In this document: positions 57,657 through 64,000 of the stretch, piece after piece
How positions within the stretch are numbered: the stretch's first letter is position 1
How the letters are laid out: each line of letters starts with the position of its first letter
DNA from: Candidatus Defluviilinea proxima
Lineage (GTDB): Bacteria > Chloroflexota > Anaerolineae > Anaerolineales > Villigracilaceae
Direction of reading: 5' to 3'
Assembly: GCA_016721115.1 (NCBI GenBank)
Contig: JADKIW010000001.1
Location: 4,231,501 to 4,295,500, forward strand
DNA length: 64,000 nucleotides
Translations under genes and position numbers: made by a program
Notes under the pieces: model-generated
What the model was told of the DNA's origin: nothing
The model's input: the letters and a program-made list of their open reading frames with translations, nothing else
The model's database searches: none

Positions 57657-57723
57657 TTGTTGATGGTATATTTAGGCGCGCAAGAAATTGAGCAACTCCA
57701 AAACATACAAGGAACAAAAAACA

Positions 57724-58173
57724 ATGAAGCATTTTTTTATATTACTCCTCACAGGAGTTCTTCTACTCACCGCCTGTAGTGCCCCCAAAGATATTGAAGT
57801 CCATAGTGCATGGGTGCGGCCAACAGCAAAAGGCGAGAACGCGGGAGTCTATTTCACGCTCCATAACCATTCCGATCAAGATGATGAATTGATCGGCGCT
57901 TCTTCAACTGCGGCCGATGTGGTTGAGATCCACGAAAGCAAGATGGAAAACGATGTAATGACGATGAACATGATCGAATCCCTGCCGCTGAAAGCAGGAG
58001 AGGAAGTGACCTTTGAATCGGGCGGGTTACACATGATGTTGATCAACATCAAACAGGAACTTGTTCTGGGCGAGCATATTGGCATCACCCTGCACTTCAA
58101 AAATCATGAAGATATCATAGTCAATGTCCATATTGAGGATTCAATGCCAGGAGAAGATCACGGTCACGAATAA
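57724..58173 (+). CDS. Copper chaperone PCu(A)C-like lipoprotein
   Basis: 149 residues from the ATG at 57724. Lipobox LLLTACS. The domain shows HSAWVRPTAKGENAGVYFTL, VVEIHESKMEND and FESGGLHMMLINIKQEL, matching the H..M and H.M copper ligands of PCu(A)C (DUF461). These chaperones carry Cu(I) to cytochrome oxidase outside the membrane. A His-rich end (EDHGHE) adds metal binding. It follows the nrfHA terminator, so it is a separate unit with the next gene. Confidence 0.9.
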   Translation: MKHFFILLLTGVLLLTACSAPKDIEVHSAWVRPTAKGENAGVYFTLHNHSDQDDELIGASSTAADVVEIHESKMENDVMTMNMIESLPLKAGEEVTFESGGLHMMLINIKQELVLGEHIGITLHFKNHEDIIVNVHIEDSMPGEDHGHE

Positions 58174-58222
58174 CCCGGGAACATTTGCATGATGTTTGTC
58201 GTCAAGCCAGCAAGGAGACAAA

Positions 58223-58669
58223 ATGAAGAAAATAATCTTATTGTTACTTGCCCTGGTTTTAAGTGCCTGCTCTGTCAGCGGGACTGAACTCAGCCGCAAC
58301 CAAAGCAAATGGCAGGATGCCAACATCACCAATTACCGCTTCCAATTGAGCGTGGGCTGTTTCTGCGCATTCAGAAGCCAAATGCCAGTTACCGTGGAAG
58401 TGAAAAATGGCGAGGTTGTTTCGATCACCGACGTCAACGGAGCAGTCATTTCAGAGACGGACCCCAACAGAGAGTTCATCGCAAAGTACGCGACGATAGA
58501 CCGCCTCTTTTCTGAACTCGAGTCTGATTCCGTCCAAAAAGCCGATCACCTCACCGTGACGTATGACTCAACCTACGGCTTCCCATCTGAGATCAACATT
58601 GATTTCATCGAACAAGCCGCAGACGATGAGTTGTATCTTTCGGCATCAGCGTTCGAAGCGCTCCCCTAG
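58223..58669 (+). CDS. DUF6174-type lipoprotein
   Basis: 148 residues from the ATG at 58223. Lipobox VLSACSV. The core reads SKWQDANITNYRFQLSVGCFC followed by PVTVEVKNGEVVSI, YATIDRLFSELE and VTYDSTYGFPSEINID, which matches DUF6174, a family with unknown function. A pair of Cys (CFC) sits in the first strand. It follows the copper-chaperone gene by about 50 bases. Confidence 0.85.
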   Translation: MKKIILLLLALVLSACSVSGTELSRNQSKWQDANITNYRFQLSVGCFCAFRSQMPVTVEVKNGEVVSITDVNGAVISETDPNREFIAKYATIDRLFSELESDSVQKADHLTVTYDSTYGFPSEINIDFIEQAADDELYLSASAFEALP

Positions 58670-58738
58670 AGCAGAAGCCAGCCGTCCGTTAAGGGCGAGG
58701 CGAGGATAAATCAAATAAGGGACAATATCGTCCAAAGA

Positions 58739-58776
58739 AAAACACGAGCAGTGGAAAAATCCATTGCTCGTGTTTT
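58739..58776 (+). terminator. Terminator after the DUF6174 gene
   Basis: AAAACACGAGCA (58739-58750) pairs with TGCTCGTGTTTT (58765-58776), with inner TGGA/TCCA. A T-run follows. It may also serve the convergent crp-like gene. Confidence 0.8.
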
Positions 58777-58797
58777 GTTTATAGAAACGTATCAAGT

Positions 58798-59496
58798 TTA
58801 ATTATATGGTTGCGTCCATTGACGAAGGACATCGCCATCGGCAATTTGGATGCGGCGGTCTTCCATACGGATGGCTCCGCTTTTCTCCAACTCTTTCAAC
58901 GAACGTGCCACCACCTCACGGACAGTTCCAAGACGTGCGGCAAGTTGTTCCTGCGTCCAGTGTGGGCGTACATCTTCAGTGGGCATCTCAGTGATGAGTC
59001 GCGCCAACCGATGCGTGACCTGATAGAACGCCATCTCGCTGACCTTGCCCACAAGCTGACGGAGGTTCTGCCCAAATTTACTTAAAACCTTCAACGCAAA
59101 TTCTGGATTCGATTTAACGAGTCCGCGTAACACCTGAGGCTCAACCAGCCACACACGGGATGTCTCCAACGCTTCCACATTGACGGGGTTTGTCCCACCG
59201 TCGAACGCAGGCACCTCGTTGCATGTAGCGCCTTCGGATATCACCGAAATAATATACTGCCGTCCTTGTGGAGAAACGCGAAAGAGCTTGACACTGCCGC
59301 TCTCGATGATATGCAACCCCGCACACGGGTCGCCTTCCCAAAACAATACATCACCACGCTCGTATTCACGCAGTTGAGTGTTAGCCGCAATATCTTTTAA
59401 TTCTTTTTCGGGAAGCTCATCAAAATACAAATTGTTTCGCAGTATTTTCAGCTTCTCGGTTTTAGGCACTTCTACAAGTTTCACACTAGATCTCAC
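58798..59496 (-). CDS. Crp/Fnr-family transcription regulator
   Basis: 232 residues from a GTG at 59496; a second GTG at 59484 with GGGTGAG before it is also possible. An N-terminal cyclic-nucleotide-binding-like domain (ERGDVLFWEGDPCAGLHIIE, SVISEGATCNEVPAFDGG) is followed by a winged helix with WTQEQLAARLGTVREVVARSLKELEKSG. The recognition helix keeps the R-E-x-x-x-R pattern of E. coli CRP, which reads TGTGA. The Arg that holds cAMP phosphate in CRP is absent (GGTNPV), and no FNR-type Cys set is seen, so the ligand is unknown. Overlaps the phosphoribosyltransferase gene by 11 bases. Confidence 0.9.
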   Translation of the reverse strand: MRSSVKLVEVPKTEKLKILRNNLYFDELPEKELKDIAANTQLREYERGDVLFWEGDPCAGLHIIESGSVKLFRVSPQGRQYIISVISEGATCNEVPAFDGGTNPVNVEALETSRVWLVEPQVLRGLVKSNPEFALKVLSKFGQNLRQLVGKVSEMAFYQVTHRLARLITEMPTEDVRPHWTQEQLAARLGTVREVVARSLKELEKSGAIRMEDRRIQIADGDVLRQWTQPYN

Positions 59497-60001
59497 CCAA
59501 CAAAACCTGATCGGTACCGCGGTCTATTTCCCAGGGATAGGCAATGAAGGCATCGGTGGTCGCGGCAAAATAATCGGGGCGCACATGACCAAAGAGATTG
59601 CGGTACGGGTTGAAGTGCAACACACACGTTTCAGGAAAACCACCCGCCGCAGAGACGCGATTCTTGACGGCCGTAATGGTTCGCCCTGAACCCCACACAT
59701 CATCCACGATCAGCGTCGGCCTGCCGCGCAGTTTATCCTCCGCAGGGAATTGGATAAACTCCGGCCATGCCATCAGTTTCGATTTTTCGCTTTGTGATTG
59801 CGCAGGAAAATCCACGGCCGCCGTGAGAACATGGGTAATATCCATCGCTTCGGCGAGCATGCCACCCGGCACAATGCCGCCGCGCGTGATGATAACCATC
59901 GCAGTGAACTCGCGCTTGAACTGCGGGATAAGGTGGTCGATAAGACGGTCGATCTCTTGCCATGAAACCAATTCACGGCGGGGTTCATTTTGTGGTTGCA
60001 T
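59486..60001 (-). CDS. Type I phosphoribosyltransferase
   Basis: 171 residues. The PRPP-binding loop reads LIVDDVWGSGRTITAVKNR, typical of purine/xanthine-type phosphoribosyltransferases, and IITRGGIVPGGMLAE carries the early PPi loop. Such enzymes join a base to ribose phosphate in nucleotide salvage, but some act in regulation. It is read with the Crp/Fnr regulator gene. Confidence 0.87.
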   Translation of the reverse strand: MQPQNEPRRELVSWQEIDRLIDHLIPQFKREFTAMVIITRGGIVPGGMLAEAMDITHVLTAAVDFPAQSQSEKSKLMAWPEFIQFPAEDKLRGRPTLIVDDVWGSGRTITAVKNRVSAAGGFPETCVLHFNPYRNLFGHVRPDYFAATTDAFIAYPWEIDRGTDQVLLGEI

Positions 60002-60067
60002 TGTATTCAGTCAGATATCTTTCCTCTATCGTTTTATCTATGAAAATGAAAACGATAGATTTTCACA

Positions 60068-60964
60068 TTATCCCAACACAGCCGCGAGCGGAGCAGGTGC
60101 GGCAACACGAATGGGCTCGCCAGCCAATTGCGCCTTCTCTACATCGCGCGCCCAAATATATAGGCAGGTATGATACGCAATGGATGTGTAGGAATTCACC
60201 ACACTGGCAACCATCACAAACGCAAAGAAAATAAAAGCGGCGATGGCAATTCCCAGAATCGACACAACATTGATTCCACCTGACAAATATGCCGCCCCAC
60301 CGCCAATCGCAAGCGCGATCAAAAATCCGCCGAAGCCCAACACAAAACCGATCAGCCCCGTCACCCAACGCACACCGACAGTGCTGATACCGATCAAAAG
60401 CAAGTTCTCTTTCGTGATCTTCAGAACACGCGCCATACCTTCTTTGAGATTCAGGTCATCAATAACCATCGCAGGCAAAATGAGATAGGACGCCTCAGTC
60501 CACAGTGCTTCCAGTAGGTTGGCCGCGCCGCGGATCAACCCTGAGGCCAAACCGCCACGTCGATTTCTATTTGCCGCATTCTTGATCATGTTGACAACTG
60601 TCGAAGCCGCAGCAAGCATAATAATATCGAAGAAATCACGCTTCACAACATCCCAAGCTTTATCCATGCGGCCATCACCGGTGGAGAGATAACCAAAGAT
60701 CAGGTAAGCGGTCATCCCAGAAAACACATAAGTAACCACAAACTGAATAAAGACCATGATCGCCCCCATCCCACCCATGACAATATTCCCGACCTGTGAG
60801 CCCTGGAACAAAAATGCCGCCCCAACGATCGGGATAATGCCGATCACAGAAACGATCATCCCCACCACTAATGCATAAATGGACGGTTTGAGTAAATCTT
60901 TATCCTTAAACGCCATCCCCCAAGCTTGTTGTAAGAATGACCAACCACGAGAAAAAGACTGCAT
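60068..60964 (-). CDS. DUF6159 membrane protein
   Basis: 298 residues with six membrane helices. The N-terminal FSRGWSFLQQAWGMAFKDKDLLKPSIYALVVG pattern (starting MQSFSRGWSFLQQAWGMAFK) and the central EASYLILPAMVIDDLNLKEG match DUF6159, a family with no known function. The C-terminus is P/A-rich. It is the first gene of a minus-strand set that continues with the phosphoribosyltransferase, after a gap of 66 bases. Confidence 0.85.
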   Translation of the reverse strand: MQSFSRGWSFLQQAWGMAFKDKDLLKPSIYALVVGMIVSVIGIIPIVGAAFLFQGSQVGNIVMGGMGAIMVFIQFVVTYVFSGMTAYLIFGYLSTGDGRMDKAWDVVKRDFFDIIMLAAASTVVNMIKNAANRNRRGGLASGLIRGAANLLEALWTEASYLILPAMVIDDLNLKEGMARVLKITKENLLLIGISTVGVRWVTGLIGFVLGFGGFLIALAIGGGAAYLSGGINVVSILGIAIAAFIFFAFVMVASVVNSYTSIAYHTCLYIWARDVEKAQLAGEPIRVAAPAPLAAVLG

Positions 60965-61050
60965 GTTGTTCTCCTATAAATTTTGCTGGCGAGCAACCAA
61001 ACGCATCAAAACCAACAGACAACTAAAATTATTTAACCAACTTGGTTTGA

Positions 61051-63525
61051 TTATAGCAAACTTAAAGGATTCACTTCAACCCGCCAACCATCCAGTTTCA
61101 GCCCGCGCAATAGCTCTGTGGGGTTTGCTCCACGTAAAACGATCTGCCACCGATAATAACCACCAACCTTTGCGAAGAAACATGGGACGGGTCCAATTAA
61201 TGTGATCTGTTTCCAACGATCAGCCTTCAACACATCTTTGAACTTTTCAGCCACCCGCCCCGCTTCTTTCTCCGCTGAGGCCTGATCCTGCTCTCTATAT
61301 TCGAGTCGTACCAAATGGCTGAATGGCGGATACCCCAATCGCTTGCGTTGTTCCAATTCGTATTCATAAAATCCATTCACATCATGCTTAGATGCAAATT
61401 GGATCACTTGCTGTTCGGGATCAAAGGTTTGCAAAACAACTTTTCCTCCGCGCTCACTACGCCCAGCGCGGCCTGCCACCTGCGTCAACGTTTGAAAAAC
61501 ACGCTCGCCTGAGAACGGATCGGGCAGATTCAAACCCACATCGGCCAACACAATACCAACCAGCGTGACCATCGGCAGATCGAGCCCTTTGGCGAGCATT
61601 TGCGTACCGATCAACACGTCCGCTTTGTGATTGGCAAAGTGCGTGAGAATCATCTCATGCGCGTCCTTGGTACGGGTGGTATCCCAATCCCAGCGCAGGG
61701 TCTTTGCTTTGGGGAACAACGCATTGACTTCCGCTTCGACCTTTTCGCTTCCCAATCCATATTCACGGATTTGTTTTCCACCACACGAAGGACAAGTCTT
61801 CGGCTTGCCGCGTTCATATCCACATGTATGGCAGAGTAACCGTTCCTTGTCATCTGTGTGAAGAGTGAGTGGTGATTCGCAATTGGGACACTTCACTACA
61901 TATCCACAATCACGACAGAAGATATAAGTAGCTGTTCCTCGACGGTTAAGGAAGAGAATTGCTTGCTCGCCCCGTTTCAGCGTGGACTCAAGTTCCTTGA
62001 GTAGTAACCTGCCAAAGATCCCGCGATGACCGGCTTTGAGCTCCTCCCGCATATCCACAACGTGGACGGGAGGCAACCCGGCTTCGACGATGCGCTTGGG
62101 CAAATCCAATTTCTGGATTTGTTTTGTCTCCGCTTGATAGCGTTGCTCAACGGTCGGCGTGGCAGAGCCTAGCACGCACACTGCCCCACACAGGCGCGCA
62201 TAGATCTGTGCCGCGCTGACTGCATGATAGAACGGCGGCTCGGCTTGGTGATACGATGAGTCGTGACATTCATCAGCAACGATCAGGCCGATGTTCGGCA
62301 AAGGCGAGAACAAGGCACTACGCGCACCGATGATGACCTTGAGTTTGCCCGAGCGTGCGCGCCGCCAAGTATCGTATCGTTCTCCCTCCGAAAGTTTGGA
62401 ATGGACAATGCCAACCTGCCCGGGGAAGCGGCTCAAAAAGCGGCGCACTGTTTGTGGCGTAAGCGCAATTTCAGGGACGAGGATAATTGCCTGTTTACCA
62501 CGCCTAACAACTTCCTCTGCCGCACGAATATAAATTTCTGTCTTTCCCGAACCCGTCACACCTTGAAGCAAGAACGGGAGACGCGCATCAGAAGTTGTGA
62601 TGGCATTCGTGATCTCCTTCAACGCAAAAGATTGCTCCGGAGTTAACTCAAGAATTTTTTCATATTTCAGTTTTCCGCTTTCCATCTTTTGAAGTGGATC
62701 GCGGAATATCTCGCTTTCAAACAAACGGATCAGGCCACGTTCTTCGAGTTCTTCCAAGTCGCTTAGGTTGCATCCACTTTCGGCATAAACCCACGAAAGG
62801 TTGACCGCGTCTGGTTGCCCAATCAAAAACTTTAATGCGGACTGTCTACGCAAGAGCGTTTGTTTCATCCCAAGCGAGCCCATCGCCGCTTCCGCTTCTT
62901 CTGGCGGGACTGCGAGCTGGGCAACACGAATGAATTTTGATCTCACCCTTGGCGGGGGCAAAATACTCTTTGCGGAAAGTATGCCTTTCTTCACAAGGAA
63001 CTGCGCTGTCTTACGCCAATCCACTTTGGCGAAATGCGAGTCGATCTGTCGTCCGCGCAATGCGCCACGTAAACGCAAAAGGCTCAAGAGACGATCTTCA
63101 ATGGTTTGTCGTTTTGTGTTGGGACTGATGCTCTTTTCGCTGGCAGTATTCGCAAATCGCGCATCTTCATTTGTGAATTGCAATTCGTAAAGCGTATCCG
63201 CTTGTTGATTCAAGCCTGCTGGCAGAAACAACCCGACAATGGATGCTAAAGGCTGGAGAGTAGAATCCGCTATTTCTTTAGCGAGAGCAAGCTGAGGCTG
63301 AGTCAGAACCGGCTCTTCATCCAAAATTTCAAGAATATCTTTGACCTCCGGCACGGAAGGCGAATCCACAAATTGCAAAACGACGCCTTGAACTGTCTGT
63401 TTTCCAAAGGGGACGATGACGAGGTGTCCAAGGCCTATTTTTCCCGCAAGCGATTTGGGGACGGCGTAATCAAACACACCGGCGATGGCAGGGACGTTGA
63501 CGATCACTTGAACATAAGGGGTCAT
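61051..63525 (-). CDS. priA: Primosomal protein N' (replication restart helicase PriA)
   Basis: 824 residues. N-terminal 3'-DNA-binding domain, then the SF2 helicase core: Walker A QGVTGSGKTEIYIRA, a DECH box (where E. coli PriA has DEEH) in IVADECHDSSYHQAEPPFYH, and motif VI near TQVAGRAGRSERGG. Zinc-binding cysteines lie in CRDCGYVVKCPNCE and CHTCGYERGKPKTCPSC. PriA restarts stalled forks by loading the replicative helicase. A TATAAT box on the minus strand ends 7 bases before the ATG. Confidence 0.96.
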   Translation of the reverse strand: MTPYVQVIVNVPAIAGVFDYAVPKSLAGKIGLGHLVIVPFGKQTVQGVVLQFVDSPSVPEVKDILEILDEEPVLTQPQLALAKEIADSTLQPLASIVGLFLPAGLNQQADTLYELQFTNEDARFANTASEKSISPNTKRQTIEDRLLSLLRLRGALRGRQIDSHFAKVDWRKTAQFLVKKGILSAKSILPPPRVRSKFIRVAQLAVPPEEAEAAMGSLGMKQTLLRRQSALKFLIGQPDAVNLSWVYAESGCNLSDLEELEERGLIRLFESEIFRDPLQKMESGKLKYEKILELTPEQSFALKEITNAITTSDARLPFLLQGVTGSGKTEIYIRAAEEVVRRGKQAIILVPEIALTPQTVRRFLSRFPGQVGIVHSKLSEGERYDTWRRARSGKLKVIIGARSALFSPLPNIGLIVADECHDSSYHQAEPPFYHAVSAAQIYARLCGAVCVLGSATPTVEQRYQAETKQIQKLDLPKRIVEAGLPPVHVVDMREELKAGHRGIFGRLLLKELESTLKRGEQAILFLNRRGTATYIFCRDCGYVVKCPNCESPLTLHTDDKERLLCHTCGYERGKPKTCPSCGGKQIREYGLGSEKVEAEVNALFPKAKTLRWDWDTTRTKDAHEMILTHFANHKADVLIGTQMLAKGLDLPMVTLVGIVLADVGLNLPDPFSGERVFQTLTQVAGRAGRSERGGKVVLQTFDPEQQVIQFASKHDVNGFYEYELEQRKRLGYPPFSHLVRLEYREQDQASAEKEAGRVAEKFKDVLKADRWKQITLIGPVPCFFAKVGGYYRWQIVLRGANPTELLRGLKLDGWRVEVNPLSLL

Positions 63526-63532
63526 TGGAGTG

Positions 63533-63538
63533 ATTATA
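63533..63538 (-). promoter_or_regulatory. -10 box of priA, near-leaderless
   Basis: TATAAT on the minus strand (plus ATTATA) leaves 7 bases to the ATG at 63525. The same spacing occurs at murJ and SPFH 3. Confidence 0.5.
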
Positions 63539-63632
63539 CCTAGTATGCTATAAGCGCAATGAAATTATCTTTGTTGCGCATGGAAGTTGTCATATAATCG
63601 CAATAAGTAGTCACTTTGAAACGGAGGCTGTT

Positions 63633-64000
63633 ATGATGATGGGTATCGTGGGGTTGTTCGGCGTTGCGCTGGTTGTGGTCATTCTGGTGTTCTTTTTCCT
63701 TTTCCGAAAGTCGAACACCGTCAATTTGACAGGGAACACGGAGGACAAGCCCGCATGGATGCGGGAAACTCCGCCTTCTGAAACGCTTGGTGCTTTATTA
63801 CGGGAGGGCAAGAAGGTGACAGTCTTTGACCAGGACGAGGGAGAAAAACTGGCCGCCCCATTTTCAGAGCAAATTGAGGATATCTTCCGTGCCAAGATCG
63901 AAGCTGACCCAGACCTGAATCATTATCAAGTGGATCTCAGCTCTGCGCCTGATGGCACACTCGAGATCTGGGTTAACGATAAGAAATATACCAACGTCAA
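63633..64000 (+). CDS. Membrane-anchored protein of unknown function, 3' end outside window
   Basis: 122 complete codons are visible, with no stop before the right edge. GGAGG lies 5-6 bases before the ATG at 63633; ATGATGATG gives three possible starts. A single membrane helix (about residues 4-24, GIVGLFGVALVVVILVFFFL) is followed by a soluble, acidic region with PAWMRETPPSETLGALLREG and FSEQIEDIFRAKIEADPDL. No family is recognised. It is transcribed away from priA. Confidence 0.7.
   Translation, partial: MMMGIVGLFGVALVVVILVFFFLFRKSNTVNLTGNTEDKPAWMRETPPSETLGALLREGKKVTVFDQDEGEKLAAPFSEQIEDIFRAKIEADPDLNHYQVDLSSAPDGTLEIWVNDKKYTNV

Noticed and set aside
1..64000. tRNA, rRNA or other structural RNA genes
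   Set aside because: No cloverleaf with a convincing GTTCGAATCC-type T-arm and no conserved rRNA segment was seen by eye; a tRNAscan run would be decisive.

Overview
The window looks like chromosomal DNA of a Chloroflexota bacterium, most likely class Anaerolineae. That is an inference from gene content and style: mixed base composition, many lipoproteins of DUF families frequent in that class, three M42 aminopeptidases, nrfHA, T-box control of serS, and start codons sitting 6-13 bases behind TATAAT-like boxes (near-leaderless transcripts). No rRNA, tRNA, phage or CRISPR array was seen. 59 protein genes are listed; the first and last are cut by the window edges.

Layout. 1-7196: end of a Roco-type GTPase, lipid II flippase murJ, xseA-xseB with a DUF212 gene, a GNAT acetyltransferase and a HIT hydrolase. 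7391-12184: three tandem paralogous lipoproteins in which an SdrD/Cna-B-like domain is inserted into a DUF3048 domain. 12280-16205: AlkD-like repair protein, truncated globin, thiolase, DinB protein and 3-hydroxyacyl-CoA dehydrogenase, followed by a decayed copy of the last gene's 3' end. 16549-22473: a full LRR-Roc-COR protein, a REP-associated transposase surrounded by its probable palindromic repeats, a C45 acyltransferase-like peptidase and a DUF2817 peptidase-like protein. 22496-25632: a promoter and a probable yybP-ykoY manganese riboswitch ahead of a small membrane protein and a P-type cation ATPase. 25750-29335 (minus): ferredoxin, FAD/NAD oxidoreductase, membrane cytochrome b and a 17-haem cytochrome c in one operon. 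29504-30473: cold-shock protein and PHP phosphoesterase.

30500-39065 is the most unusual region: four different membrane-anchored SPFH/band-7-like proteins, two on each side of a soluble protein ending in an intact S24-type Ser-Lys peptidase domain without a DNA-binding domain, with psuG directly behind. I know of no described system with this layout. 39124-40743: a membrane protein behind a promoter whose spacer holds a LexA-type palindrome, then a lytic transglycosylase. 40744-45450: a two-component system, an alpha/beta hydrolase, and serS behind a T-box leader. 46057-51751 (minus): a sugar-type binding lipoprotein, three M42 peptidases, an S51-like peptidase and a Thr-rich membrane protein. 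51782-55510: SbcC-like ATPase and a glycosyltransferase. 55594-58669: nrfH-nrfA with a CRP-type operator, then a copper-chaperone-like lipoprotein and a DUF6174 lipoprotein. 58798-63525 (minus): Crp/Fnr regulator, phosphoribosyltransferase, DUF6159 membrane protein and priA. A membrane-anchored protein of unknown function runs off the right edge.

How parts may work together (inference): the Crp/Fnr regulator has a CRP-like recognition helix, and a matching palindrome lies before nrfHA, with a similar one before the ferredoxin/multihaem operon. Both respiratory modules may therefore form a small regulon for anaerobic electron disposal. The four SPFH proteins and the S24 protein may form membrane microdomains with a dedicated protease, comparable to stomatin/NfeD or HflKC/FtsH pairs.
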